DNA of 64,000 bases. Source: Rhypophila decipiens. Lineage: Eukaryota; Ascomycota; Sordariomycetes; Sordariales; Naviculisporaceae. Numbering within the stretch: the stretch's first letter is position 1; every line of letters starts with the position of its first letter. The position numbers and the translations under genes are program-made. The notes under the pieces are model-generated. The model was not told the DNA's origin. It worked only from the letters and a program-made list of their open reading frames with translations, and made no database searches. This document shows, one piece after another, positions 47,023 to 60,100 of the stretch. The stretch covers positions 1 to 64,000 of the forward strand of contig MU858144.1 in NCBI GenBank assembly GCA_033297075.1, read 5' to 3'.

Positions 47023-50000
47023 CTAAGCCCAAACCATCTTCTTGATAGAATGCCCCAACTGCTCCAGCACACTCGTATTCCTCTTGGCGTCCGCGAGCGA
47101 AATAATCTCCCCCTTCTCAATCAGGTTGACCTCACCAGGCGTCTTCTTGCCCCCCTTCCCATCATCCAACAGCGCGGGCTGCTTCTTGACCGCCAACCGT
47201 TCAATATCCGACGCGATAACGACCACCTCCTGGATCTCTGTCATTCTCTTGATCGGCGCGCCTGACTCGTCTTCACCGTCGGCTGCTACCCGATCAGCCG
47301 CTGATGTTTGGCTGTGCAAAGCCTTGAGCGCGATCTTGCGAGATGGCGGGGGAGGTTGAGGGAGGACCCCGCGGCGGGTCAGGAAGCCTGTTATTCCTGT
47401 AGGAGGCTGCTGCTGTGCACTTGGTGCGCTCTTCTTTGCCTCATCTTGAGGAGGGTCCGCGGGCGCGTCTTTATCCGCCTTGTCTGCCTCGGCAGCCTCC
47501 TGCTCAGCCGCAGCCTGCGATTTACTCCCCCACGAAGACGACAGCGACCGGGTATTGATCCTCATAACATCTGCGCTACCAGGCCTGTACTCGATCAGCA
47601 GCCCGACATTGCGGTCCTCGTCGACCTGCGCCGGCGAGATCGTCGAGGTGATATAAGTGCCAAACTTGATTTTCTGCACATGCGCGAGTTCGACTCGCTC
47701 AAAGGAGGATACCTTGTCTAGGTTCCAGTCGAATCTGCACAGATAAAGCGCAACGTCTGTGAGGAGGAGAACGACTTCTTCGAAAGATGCTGACCGGATC
47801 GTGTCAGGGGTTGTCGGGGTCAGTAAAGTCCACCCGCCCATTAGCTCCTCTGACTCGTCGGCTATTACTCTCTTTTGGCATAGCTCTATGGCTTGCTCGC
47901 GCATCTTCATCATCGACACACTGGGGTCCTTGGTCATCATGTTTGCTTCGAATTCCTCGAATACAAGCGAGGTGACGTTGCCGAGCAAAAAATCAATCGT
48001 TGTCTGGAGGAAGAAGTCGTTGAACATGCTGTTATCAGTTAGCGTTTATGCTCGGAATTACCGAAAGGCACTTGTTATAGCTTACCCATTGAACAATCTA
48101 GTCAAAGACAAGCCAGCATCAGTCAAGGCCCCGCGATAATTCCTCTTTCTCGTCCTTGTATAATCGCCCTTCATGGCCCCCGTAGAAGCGTACTGCTTAG
48201 AAATGGCGTCGCCATTGTCGGCCCAGAGCGTATTGAACCAGGCATTCTCTTGATCAGCCTGGACATTAAGATCGAACCCCTGGTCCTTGAGCTGTACCTC
48301 GAGCATGTGCTTAGCAAACGAGCTCTGGCAAACATTCGTTCGGTCTAGACAGTCCATGCAGTTCGTCCTCAGGACACCCTTCTGCTGGGTAATCAGTTTT
48401 CCATCGACCGCGACCGAGCTCCCAAGATCTTCGAGTTTGGCTCCCAAGATGTCCAGTAGAAATGAGACATTCTCGAATTTCATACCGCGACAGACAGCAT
48501 GGAAATCGAACCATTCATATCCTACCTCTTTCTCCTTGGAGCCAGACTCTTCATTGAGTCTCTTGATGTTTTCTTCGTATAACCGCCCGATGGGGGCCTC
48601 AACGCCATGCTTTTCGACAAGATTGACGATTTGAAGTGAACCATATTTCTTGCCGAGTCTGTCAAAGTGCTTCTTCAGCGCTGCAAAGTTGGCATCCTTA
48701 GAGTGTTGCAAGACCGGCGCCGGCTTCAGCGAGTATGGCGATTGCGTAAAGAACAGTGGGAAGCTGCCCCGAATCTGGACGAAGGAGTACACCTTAGCAG
48801 CCGGGTTCCATGTTGCGTCTGCGGGAGAAAGTATCTGCTCTGATTCAACTGAGTTGGCGACGTTGCCATCGTCATCAATACCCCGACGGAGATAACGGAG
48901 CCCAGCTCGTTTGATTGAGCGTCTGGATATAACCGTGATGTCGAACTTCTTCTCAGTCGACCTAGCGTCTGGGCTGGCCTTCTCCGGAGGCGGCGATCCG
49001 GGTGCCGATGTTGCTAAGGCATTCAGCTCGACCGAGTCCTTGGCCCCATCGTCCACTTGAGGCGGGTTGCTATCCACGGTGAACGAGCGCTGACCTACGA
49101 AGCCCTGCATAACGGGAAGGGCCAGTGCCTCCGCACCAGCGTTCACAAATGGCTGCATGATGTGTCGGTTCCAGAAGTAGTTGGGGTCGACATGGGCGTG
49201 GAGCGGGACCAAAGAGGTCGGCGGCACCTTGGGGTTTGCCAGACTGCGAGTAATATCATAATCGTAAGAGAAGTAAAATGTCCGGCTGGATCCAAAGAAG
49301 ATTTGGGTGGTGCGAAGAAGCTTGGGTAGCAGGCTTAAAGCAGCTCCGTCGTTGGCTGCTGTGCTCGGGAGCGGAAACGTCTTGGGCACGCCCCTAACGG
49401 CACCTTTCTTGTCTCCGGACTGATCATTCCCAGCACCCTGATCGAGCTGTTCTGTGCTCAAACCCATGTTGCGCTTCTGGTCCATGGTCCAGCCAGATTT
49501 ACTAAACCACCTCTGGGCGAACCGGCCATAGCTGCCTTTGCGGCTTATGACATCTTCGGCGATACTGCTGCGTGGGCTGGTATTGGTTGCCGCATTGCTC
49601 GACCATTCGGGTTCGCCCTCAGGGTCCGCACTGTCATCGCCTACCTCATCACCGCTTCCAACAGGCAAGATCTCGTCCTCGTCGGAGCTCTCGTCGCCAG
49701 ATTGCTCTGAAGACCGTGTGCGCAAGGCTATTGCTGTCTTGGTAACCGCCTCACTGGCATCTTCGTAGGATGAGCAAGGCGTGATGGCGACTTCAGTCAC
49801 GACATAGATTGGCAAGCCCCGAATCTGAGCAACCTGTTGCCGCCGAGTTATAGAAACGAGGTAGCTGTAGTGGAAGACAGTAATGAGACCTGCATTCACA
49901 AGAGCATGCCCAGTCAGCTGTAGTTCTTTGGTCTCGCCCGCTCGGGCGTTGGTTAGAGAGACAAACCGATTATACCAAACGCTTCAAAGGAGGAGTTTGG

Positions 50001-50168
50001 CTTGGAGAGATCAGGAGCGTTGTCCTTGGACTGCGTAGAGACCGAGGCATCTCCATATTTGATTCGAACGAGGTGAGACGAACGCTGGTCCTTTTTGGAT
50101 TGTAAGGGTTGTAGGACGAGTCCATCCACAGCAGCGCATATGATAACTTTACGCGCCAGACCCGGCAT
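47023..50168 (-). CDS. SAC-domain phosphoinositide phosphatase with hSac2 domain (INPP5F/Sac2-like)
   Basis: Exons 50168-49967, 49889-48086 and 48028-47023 encode 1003 aa. The first splice joins SFEAFGIIG to LITVFHYSYLVSITRR, and the second joins LTRLFNG to MFNDFFLQTTIDFLLG. The SAC domain spans about residues 60-620 with a large acidic/Ser insert (about 120-230); its catalytic CX5R motif is in RTNCMDCLDRTNVCQ (Cys about 578, Arg about 584). After the catalytic domain a segment with EEVVLLLTDVALYLCRFDW matches the hSac2 PH-like domain. Sac2/INPP5F removes the 4-phosphate of PI4P on endosomal membranes; the fungal substrate is inferred. The tail (about 850-930) is Ala/Pro-rich and disordered. 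Confidence 0.9.
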
Positions 50169-50982
50169 TTTTGTTTAGTTCACAAGGTTCCATGTGGGAA
50201 ACAAAACGTAAAGGAGCCTATCCCGGCAAAATCGATATAAAGTTATTTTAACAGACAAAAAGCATGCAGCGAGTAGTTCAGACGAAGTCGAGGGGAGGAG
50301 AAAAGATGAAGAGAAACCGCGGGTTGCAGCCCATCTGGTGGGGGTTGTTCTCCAACAAGCAGGACCAGGTGATGTAATTGTGCCTTAACAAACGTGGGCG
50401 CCATAAGCAGCCCCGCGGCCGCACTAGTTCACCCATACAAGTACCGATCCGATGTCGTTCAACGTACGGATACGGTACGTGTATGCTTGAGTCGACAACA
50501 TACGACAATACCACAAGCATGCTCCGTGCAAAATATGATCATGGGCCCCTAAAAATATTATGATATGCTTGTGACTGTGGAGGTAATCGTGATGCCTCAA
50601 ATCCAGTCGTTATGTGGAGGTTTTTCTGTATATCTGTTTCTATTGCCATCCGGATACACAATTCATGTTTTCTCGTGCATGTATCTAATTCCTCTGCGAC
50701 AGTAGTGAAATACTGAGATGCCGCACGTGGACCATGCCCTGGGTCTACTGTAGATGTTATATCATCCGTCGCATACCCAATTTTTCGACAGATCAACATA
50801 TGAGGCAAGATGGAGCGCAAGGAGGCATACAAAGAAGAATGTCTCAACTGAACCAAATAGAGTTATTGTCTGTAATTTCTGTATGACCCTAACACTACCG
50901 GCACGGTTTCATTGACCGCAACTGCTCGCGCTACATGCGGACATGCCTGATATTCCTTCCATTCATATCTCCCTAGATCGCT
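50169..50982. other. Intergenic: Sac2-like promoter, SNU13 3' region
   Basis: No gene recognised; short frames only. Confidence 0.5.
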
Positions 50983-51498
50983 TTACATGGCGAGTCTCTC
51001 AACCTTGTCGCGCAGTTGGCGGATCTTGCTGTTCAAGTCAGATGCTTCGTTGGAGGTGATCGAAACGGCGATGATGGCGCGCGATACACCGGCGGCACGC
51101 CCGAGGGCGACCTTGCTGGGGACGTATACGTAGGGGACGCCCTTGTCTTCACACACTGAGGAAGGAGTTAGCTTGGGTCTTCTTGGGAGCGCTATGCGCC
51201 AGGATCGGGAATTGCGCTTACGGAGGGGAAGGTGAAGAAGAATCGACAACGGAGTGCAGTCCGCTGTCAAGATGACCAATTCGGAAGTTCCGCGACTGAC
51301 GCTCTTCGTGGTTTCGTTCGCGCCTCTGAGGAAGGAGCTGTTAGCGACCGGAGGACTAGAGGAAGACGACATCAAGGAAGAGGACGGAGCAACTACTTAC
51401 TTCTTCAGCTGACGATAATGGCTAGCCTGTTGGACAAGATCGAGCAATTCCTGAACTAAGGCGTCCTCTGCCTTGGGCCCTGAGAGTTCGTTAGCCAT
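50983..51498 (-). CDS. SNU13: Snu13 (15.5K), kink-turn RNA-binding protein of U4 snRNP and C/D snoRNPs
   Basis: Three exons, 51498-51401, 51325-51222 and 51155-50983, give 124 aa, the family length. The spliced protein reads LLDLVQQASHYRQLKKGANE, then TSELVILTADCTPLSILLHLP, LCEDKGVPYVYVPSKVALGR, and ends RDKVERLAM. The L7Ae/L30e fold binds K-turns in U4 snRNA and box C/D snoRNAs, linking splicing and rRNA modification. The RGTSELVILTADCTP stretch is the RNA-contact region. The first-exon sequence MANELSGPKAEDAL diverges from the usual MSAWP-type start but is the only ATG that fits. Introns are 75 and 66 nt. Confidence 0.95.
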
Positions 51499-52090
51499 GT
51501 CCAACTATCACGACAAAGGGTCCTTACAAGCAGCCGACTCATTGTTTGTGGCCATTCTTGCGATCGTTTGATCTCGAAGCGTGATTGTACTTGCGCGTTG
51601 ACGTTGACGTCGGCGTGTTTTGAAAAGGTGTCAGGGATCACTGAAATTGAGAATCTCACCCTGAGTGAAAGAGTGCTTTTGTGGTGAGTGTCGTTGTTGT
51701 AGATGTCGTGAGAAGTGCGATCTGTGGAAAAAAAAACCAGTGAAAAATGACTTAACGACGTTTGGGAGAGAACTGGACTAGCCTACTCTGGGCAAGAAAT
51801 AAAGTGATGCCGGGCCCCACTTTCGTCCCCACTCTGCATCCAATACCATTTTGGCAAGCCACCCAAGCTTTCCAGGTTTCGTTGCCGCCCGTGCACGGTG
51901 CGCCCCACGAGCCACAGTGTACGTAGGTAGTACCTCTGCTGTTGGTCTGACTTCCTCCACCAGCGAACCCGCGAACATCAACGAAAAACACCTCCCCAGA
52001 CCTTCGGCTCATCTCTCGCAACGCAAAAGCATCCCACTCTTCGAATCCATCAATTTCAGTCGTCGATACCTTCGTGTCCAATCCATCAGG
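51499..52090. promoter_or_regulatory. Shared 592-bp divergent promoter of SNU13 and VMA3
   Basis: The two highly expressed housekeeping genes start on opposite strands at 51498 and 52091. The interval has no gene of its own; reading frames here overlap on both strands without an identifiable product. The right part is pyrimidine-rich and leads into the VMA3 ATG. Confidence 0.55.
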
Positions 52091-52823
52091 ATGTCTACCG
52101 ACTATTGGTTCGTTCGCCCCTCTCGTCGGACGCCAGTGCTTCGTAGCTGTCCCTCGAAGCTCCCGCCGATCCGTCATCGAGCTGTATTCATCCATTGCCT
52201 GTCCTTTTGCTAACATTGCTCCTGTATCATAGTCCCGTTTACGCTCCCTTCTTTGGCGCACTCGGCTGCACCAGCGCGATCGTTTTCTGCTGCCTCGGCG
52301 CCAGTTATGGAACCGCAAAGAGTGGAGTTGGCATTGCTGCCATGGGTGTCCTCAGACCCGATCTTATCGTGAAGAACATTGTGCCTGTCATTATGGCTGG
52401 TATCATTGGTATCTAGTAAGTAGCGACAAAAGACGAGGAAATATAACCTCCATCTAACGCAGCATCTAGCGGCCTCGTCGTCTCCGTCTTGATTTCCGAC
52501 AACCTCAAACAACAAGACTATTCCCTCTTCACTGGATTTATTCAACTCGGTGCCGGTCTTGCCGTTGGTCTTGCTGGTCTTGCTGCTGGTTTCGCTATCG
52601 GCATTGTTGGTGATGCTGGTGTGCGAGGTACTGCTCAACAACCCAGGCTCTTCGTCGGCATGATTCTTATTCTCATTTTCGCTGAGGTTCTTGGGTAAGC
52701 TGCTCTATGGTTCTACGTCAAAACTGGACTTGAGGCATCTACTAACTGATCACGAACAGCTTGTACGGGCTCATCGTTGCGCTTCTCATGAACTCCAAAG
52801 CAACCTTGAATACGACATGCTAG
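52091..52823 (+). CDS. VMA3: V-type ATPase 16-kDa proteolipid subunit c
   Basis: Four exons, 52091-52107, 52233-52415, 52470-52694 and 52760-52823, give 162 aa, matching the roughly 160-aa family. The 17-nt first exon encodes MSTDY and splits the Cys codon; splicing gives [20 protein letters not shown]. Four membrane helices are visible: the first through [17 protein letters not shown], the second through [20 protein letters not shown], the third through [20 protein letters not shown], and the fourth, with the proton-carrying Glu, in [20 protein letters not shown]. It forms the rotor ring of the vacuolar proton pump. The protein ends with KATLNTTC. Confidence 0.96.
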
Positions 52824-54377
52824 ACAACGCATGCCTCTCAACGATCCGACGGCACAGGGTGGGACAAGATATAACTCTCAGCCGACACCCGTACTCGAAG
52901 GATCGAGGTCGAATCACAACAAGTGCGGCGTCGCAGTGAATTGCCTCGATGGCTAGGTCACTAGATGATTTGCACATCACTCTTAGGGGATGGCGACATC
53001 GGTTGCAACTGTGGGAGATTTCTCGGTTATTAACGGGGTTTATGGAACGTGGCGCAATCTCAAGGTCTAAAAGCTCGGTTTGACGACTGTGCGAATCGCG
53101 TCAGGAACATGTACTATTGTCATATTATGGTCGTATTATCATCATTGCGAGCAGTTTGACTGGGGCTGGGTTTCGTTCTCTGCCATCATTATACATAGAC
53201 GAATTTTGACGATGGAGGGGATCGGTGGGGGTTAGTGGGTCAAAGATTGTAGTTTTAACGCTTTTCTTTTTGGCTCGCTATCATAATGTCTGTTTTTTTT
53301 TAAAGCTGGTGTTTCAGTTCTTGACTTGTCTGTATGTCTGGCCCAGATGCGTTGCTTGTCTGCCTTTTATTGCTTGCAGACTTTGGCTTTGTGGACGAAA
53401 CTCGCCTCTCGAATGGTTGGTTCAGTAAGAGTACCATGTACCCAAGTGGGTATATCTGACTTGAACGGAAGCCGGTGTTGGTACCCGTACTCACACTTAT
53501 ACTTGGATGTCTACTGACTGGGAGATGATGATTGAGTTCAACTGACAACAACTTGACTTTGAGTGTGAATAAGTTCGGGTTGTTACCGTACCGTAGCGAG
53601 CAGATTATTTTCTGAACCTGTCAGTTTCCTAAACCTTGCGGGAGGGAATGTCGGTACAAGGTATATTAGCATTGGTACATTTGAACTTTGGGATAAATGA
53701 AATTTTAAGAGGAGAGCTCAAGCCTCCAGATCTATTTGAATTTAGGCATGCCCAATTTTGCAGGCTTCAGCCATTCACAAGAGATACACTATGGAGCAGC
53801 TTGATCAGGACCAAATGGACCTCCAGGTCTCTAGAATAGGGCACGCGTGCAAGTCACAGCTAGGTCATCCAACTCATCATGGAAAAAATAAACAAAATTA
53901 ATATCGAGTGGGATTGCGCAGGTAAAGCAAGGTGAGTAGGTTAGGTATCGTACGTGCTTCAGAAGTAAGCTCCAGAACATCTCATAGACAAATGTCCAGC
54001 CCTAACATAAGTAACACCATTCCAAACCAAGGCAGAAGATCAAATAAGAAACCGCAGTAAATCCAACAAGAATAAAAAGACGCAAACCCCAGTAACATAA
54101 CAAAAAAAAACACGACAAGGTATCGAGAACTAAAGTCCAACAAAGATATCATACCAAGAAAAAGAAGAAGAAGAAAGGGCACATATCCAAAACTATCCAA
54201 ACCGACCAGAGAAAAACAAAACAAAGGGGAAATATATGTTCAAGTCCAGTCCAATCAACCGCACGCTGAATATCCTTGTAACAAAACCAACCATCACAGC
54301 TCATTCCAATATTCCATTCATAACCATCCAATGCGTGTATATCGTTCGATCAAGCAACATGGCGAGGCGACCCAGTC
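52824..54377. other. Convergent 1.55-kb region between VMA3 and the ubiquitin-like-domain gene
   Basis: 3' ends of both neighbours. No gene recognised. 54060-54190 is A-rich on the plus strand. Confidence 0.5.
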
Positions 54378-57146
54378 TCAGTGCTTCTTCCTAGAGTTCA
54401 GAAAACAACGGTTAGCGGATGTGTCATACAGGGGTCAGTAAAAACCAAATCAAGTCACTGGGCAACGGTGAAGTGAAGTGAGATGGTAAGATGAAAAGAA
54501 AGAGGGAATAATGTGCAATGAAAGGGGACAAGGGACAAACATGTAATCAATCTATCTGTAATAAGAGGCAGCAGGGGGTCTTGGTCTTCTCATCTGATAA
54601 TCACCACTCCTATCCATCATCCGTGGTGTCACGTAGGAAGAGCGGGGCAGGGACGGGGACGGGGGTGGTCTGCTTGGGGATGGAGTCGGGAAAAACCAAG
54701 ATAAGGACGACTTCTTGGAAAAGGCAATGCCAACATACTTCTTTCCGCTCTTGCTCGGTTTCGATCCCGCTACCCACCCCAGGATGGGGTTGTTAGTCTT
54801 TTGCTTCCTCGGTGGCCGGCCGGGCGCAACGTCAATGACCTCCGCGGGTGGTCCTGGCCGACCGCCGCCGGGAGGTCCCATTGGTCTACCACCCATGGGG
54901 CCGGCACCATTCCATCCGGGGGGTGGAGGAGGGGGCGGTATGCCGCCGCCGTGACCAGGGGGGCCAGCTCCTCCGGGCCGGGCAGACGCCGGTCGCATAA
55001 ACATGCCCGGTATACCCATGCGATGTTGGCCGTGTTGGCCGTGGCCACCAGGAGGTCCTTGGACGGGACCACCACGACCCATGCCGGGATGCATTCCCGG
55101 GGGCATCTGATTGCGGAGCGGTGGCGTCTTGTCCATAGGCCACATGTGCATCGTAACCGACCAGTCCGGCTCGATTACCTTCTCCCAGACCGTCGGCAGG
55201 ATAATCTCGCCATTCGGCCCTACGAGGTCATAATGACCCTCCTGGACATGTGGGCCTATGACATCGACATGCAAGAACGCTTGCTTGATGAGGTCCTCCA
55301 TTCCCTAGGAAGTAATTAGTCAGTAAAACCCCTTCAAATTAATCACAGACACAGATTTACGTACCTGCCAGGTCTGGCAAAGATGGAAGGGGAAGCTAAA
55401 CTTTCGGCCCACGGCATCTTTGAACTTGATAGGCGCCTTTTCCTTTTTCTTGTTCGATTCCTCGGCCTTGACCTTGGCTTCTTCCATGAGCCTCTTTTTC
55501 AGCGCCTCCTCGTCCTTTTTCTTTTGTTCAGCCGCAGCCGCGGCGGCGGCAGCGTCCTCGGCCTCTTTGGCGAGTTTTGCCCGGGCATCGTTCTCGGCCT
55601 TGATCTTGGCCTCCGCCTCGAGGTGCTTCCGCCATTCGGCTTCTTCGGCGGCTTTCTTGGCGGCGGCAGCGGCAGCTTCTTCTTCGGCCTTTCTCTTGGC
55701 CTCCAGTTTCTCCGTTTCTATCCTCAGAAGCAGAGCGAACTCCTCCTTTTGTCTCGCCTTCTCTTCTTCTTCCCTCTTCTTCCTCGCCTCCATTTCCTCG
55801 GCCGCCTTCTTTTCGGCAATTCTCCTGGCCTCGGCTTCTTTCTCCAGCTTTTCGCGCTCCTCTCTTCTGGCCGCTTCGATTTTGGCGGCTGCTTCCGCCT
55901 CTAACCGGGCTCTTTCTTCAGCCTCGCGTTTTTGCCGCTCCTCTTTTTCCCTTTGTTCGGCCTCGTATTTGTCGCGTGCCTCCCTTTTCACACGCTCCAA
56001 CTCCTCCTGCTGTTTTCGCCGTCGTTCTTCTTCCTCTTTCCTCTCCCGTTCGAGTCGCTCGCGTGCCTCGCGATCTGCTATCGCCCTAGCCTTTTCTTGT
56101 TCTATTCGCATCTGCTCAGCCATTCTCCTTTTCTGTTCATACATGCGTTCCATCTCTTCCTGCGCCCTTCTCCGGACTTCCTCCTCCCGCTCTCTTTGCT
56201 TTTCCTCTTCCGCCTTCTTTTGTTGTTCCATCTTGAATTGCTGGAGTTGCATCTTCATTGCTTCCACCTCCGGGTCCGGTTTCTTCTCTACTGGCGCCGG
56301 AGGCGGTGCGGGAGTTGTGGAGGCAGCAGGATGTTCGGTGGGAGGGGGCGGTGGCGGATGGTATAGTTGTTGAGGTTGATGATAAAGGGGTCCGGGTCCG
56401 GGTCCGTACCCTGGCGGCATGTAATGAGCTGGGGGGCCCCCTTGATAAGGTGCCATCTCATGACCAAATCCACGCCCATACTCATTAAACCCTCCGCCGC
56501 CGGGTGCAAACGGATTCATATTATTCATATTATACGGAACGATTGTTTGCTGCCCGTAGTGATGGTGCGGCTGCCCCCCAAATGGACCGCCGACATGGCT
56601 CTGGGGATAGTGCGAAGGGGGCGCATGGTGAGTCGGGGCACCGGGGCGGTGACCATAAAACCCAGCTTGTGTTTGCGGCGGCGGAGGAGCGTAGCGACCT
56701 CCGCCCCAGTAGTCATCGGAATCGGCGTCCATTGGAGGCGCTATAGGCGCGGGCGGCCCGTAAAAACCGCCGGAGTTACGCGCGAGGGGGATCTTGTGAC
56801 GACGCGGGGCGCTATGTGAGCGAGAGGGTGGTGGATAGTCTTGACTTGTCGAGGCGGAATCGTTGGGGTCGAGCTCGGGATACTGCTGGAAACCAAGTTC
56901 TTCCGAGTCGCTGTAACTGTCGGCCAGCGATTCCTCGAATTCTTCGTCGTACGAATTGGAACTCGATCGCGGATGAGAATAACTATTGATATGAATGTTT
57001 GTTCTCTGTCTGGGCCGATTGGATCTAATGTCGCATCAACAAAAAATAGGAGATAGCAGGTCAGTCGAATTGAACACAAGCACTTTAGATTATGCGGCAC
57101 AGCAGGACCACACAAAAGACCAAAACAAGGATCGCACTTACGACAT
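54378..57146 (-). CDS. Protein with long charged single alpha-helix and ubiquitin-like domain
   Basis: Model: exons 57146-57142 (ATGTC only), 57024-55365, 55304-54739 and 54390-54378, 747 aa. Residues 1-250 are disordered, with acidic repeats and then Pro/Gly/His/Tyr-rich sequence. About 254-529 is an uninterrupted Glu/Lys/Arg/Ala helix (for example REARERLERERKEEEERRRK) of the single-alpha-helix type. Then comes a compact domain, IKFKDAVGRKFSFPFHLCQT to VTMHMWP (about 534-611), matching the fungal ubiquitin-like domain family, and a Pro/Gly-rich tail. Exon 1 is inferred: it supplies an ATG and makes MSSNRPRQRTNI; without it the first ATG is at 56732. The 3' end is uncertain: read-through stops at 54552 (805 aa), while a strong donor at 54738 joined to 54390 gives a GKKKKH end. 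Function unknown. Confidence 0.72.
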
Positions 57147-60100
57147 TGGGACTGGGGGGAGGGATCAGCCTTTGGTCACAACAATTTGCAGGGAGAGGCG
57201 AGAGGGTTTGGCCCAAAAAGAAGAAGGGACCAAGCGGGCGGTTTGCAACCAAGGTCGGGAATACGAATGACTGGTGGCCGCCGCCGAGACAAGACGGCAG
57301 GGAGAGGGGGGAATATTTGGCGGTGAGAGCGGGCGCAGGCGGAGGGAAGCGCAGCGTGATGTTGGAGGGCGAGATCACAGTCGGTAGGCAGGCACGCCCG
57401 GGCGGGGGTGGGCAGGTTGTGGTGGTGGAGGGCCTTGGAGACTTTGCTGTGATGGGACGGACGACCAAATCAAGGCGAAGGAAGGGAGGGCGGTACGGCG
57501 GGAGCTAATCGTAACTGTCGCAAGTCGAACCGGCTGAAGAAAATATGGGTCTAGTTGTTGCTACCGAACGGTCAGAGAACGAGCGAGGAACGGGTTTGTC
57601 AAAGAGTTTGGACGAAAATATGACTTGTTGTGAGTATTAAATCGGAACTGACCTTTGAATTAAAACTGGGGAGAACCTGGCAAAATATTCGGTTCGTGGA
57701 GGCAATGAGTGAAAAGGGCTGGGTGGATCAATACAATCGTCCCCGGGCAGTCTAGAGCGGGCAGGGCCGGTAGGAACCAGGTCAGTGTTTGAACAGCACA
57801 GCGGTTGACCGCCCGAATCGACGACAAGTCAGGCTTGTTGACCCACAGAAGAGGGGTGAAAACGTCTTTGGGCAGGCAGCCTGTGAGAATGGAAGGTACA
57901 GTACAGACAGGGGCTCTTGGGCTGATGGCCATTAACAACAAAGATAAATTTGTCAGGGACAATGAGCTGAGAAAAGGGGTATTGCTTCGAGGTATAATTC
58001 AGGGGAACTTGATATGAAAATTTGCACCAACCTGGACGCCTACGAAGATCAGATTAAAAAACCGGCCGAGACTATGGAAGGTGTGTACTAGAATGTTCGC
58101 CCGCTCAATAGGGGACGGGGACCGTCATCGCACGGGCGAGGAACGCCCCTAAAGTGGCATGGTGTCAGTAATGCATGAGGGGCCTGTGGTGTAATGTCCA
58201 GACGGAGAAGGGCAGAAGGTGAAGGATGAATTGACCAAATGGAAACGGAGGGAATAAGGGCAGGGTAATATGAGTTTTTGGCATATGATGTGTGCATCCG
58301 GGATCTTGGTGACGATCAATGGAGGGTGCGAGGGTGCTTTGCTGTTGGACCTCATCGAGCAGTCATCATCGATGGGGTGGGTTTGAGTGTGTACTGTATT
58401 TCGTACACATATCCATTCAACAACATGAACCGGCGGGTGAGATCAATCGGGTCAACTCCGACCACACACAGAATCGCGCGTGACCAAGTGATCTCTCCCA
58501 GACCCCAAAACAAGATGCTGGCACCAGCTTGTTATTGTTATTTCCCACACCCTCTCTCACCTGCGCTTTTTACCGTCATCCAGTTTCCCTCGTCGGTATG
58601 TAGCACTAGCCACACACACCCCGCGATACGCTGGATGTTTACCGAGACGACGGCAACTGGTGGGTATGAATCGGCAGAAGTCCACGCCAAGACAGGAGAC
58701 CATACGACGGACTGACTCCGAGGGCAAGTAAATCTCTGGCGGTGATAGCAAAAAGGAAAAGGTCAAAGAGGAATAAGCCACATTTGAGAAATAAGGAAAT
58801 AGGAGTCTGTGGTCTCTCATGGTTATGGTACCGTTGGGGAAAATGAAGTGACGATATCAAACAACTGAACATACTTTGTTGTGAGTGAGTGCTAACTGCC
58901 TATGTCCAAGGTGTGGTTGCTGATCCGGCAGTCTTGACCTTGAGGCTCTGTTGCCGCGATGTAGGTCTGCCGTTCAATCTCGGTGCAAGTGTGTGTTTAT
59001 TCGTTGTTCTCGTGGGCCCAGGAAATAGTTCTGTGTTTGGGTGTAACGGATGATCCCGAGAATGTGTTGTTGGGTATCGTTGAATGAAGCTCTCGAGCTT
59101 GGATCCCTTGCTTGAAGTCTGTCGAATACTCGCTGTTGGACGGGAATAAGTGCGCAGATAACCGCTTGGATATCTTGTAGCTTTTACCAAGATCTAGTAG
59201 ATTTAAAGATAAAAGAAGGTTGTAAAGGAGGTCCTGGAGACACAAAGGTGTCGTGGTGACAATATTTGGGTTAGCCATGAATTATATTGCGGCCCGGGAT
59301 CTGGTGCATCTTCGACCCGATGCAGCACAGCAAGAGGTAACGTGTGTAAGTTGGTAGGGCAGGGAGAAGCCCGGAAGAGGTCTAGGTATTACAATACGTG
59401 TACTGACATACCTAGGGCGTATGTAAATAAACAAGGTAGCCTGGTTCACGGAATCGGAGTCAGGATATGGTAGACCGGGAATGGAACAACAGTGTAAATT
59501 TCTGTAAAGATGCTTGGTTGTATTCGGATGGTGATGCACATGTCGCGACACCGCCAGAGAGAATAGGCGGTACGTTGCCATGCCTACAAGGAAGTAGTCC
59601 TGTGCATACTATATAACCTGAGACGTGCATACAGACTGCACATCGACAGGATAGGTAGCGAGATAGGTGTATGTATGGTAAAAAAATACCAGGTAACGGA
59701 TAAAATAGGAAAGGTAGGTATGCACTTACACCATCATATCAAAGCGAATGAACGCCTTATTTTGCCTTCTCTATCTTGCCCGTAAGGCGCGACCAGAAAA
59801 TCTCTCTGGGCTTCCCATATGAACATCGGACGAAATGCGGCGCAGTCCAGTCCAGTCCAGTCCAGATAGTCGGGTCTCCTTGACGATGATGGCCTTTGGT
59901 ATTCTCCCTCACTGGGTTGTCTAGCAGCCTAATCGCCCCCTGATTGCCTCCTTTTTCCAACAGCCGAATGCCCAAAGGTCAGACTTCAAACTTGTCAGCG
60001 AGGCGGTGTCAAATGCCTCGTTCCTCGAGGGTGGGATACCGAGAACCACGCAGACACAGTCAAACAGACCAGATTGGAGGCCTAGTCTTTTTGAGTTGTC

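Noticed and set aside
55420..56373. 317-codon Ser/Ala-rich plus-strand frame
   Set aside because: Mirror of the Glu/Lys/Ala-rich helix on the opposite strand; composition artefact.
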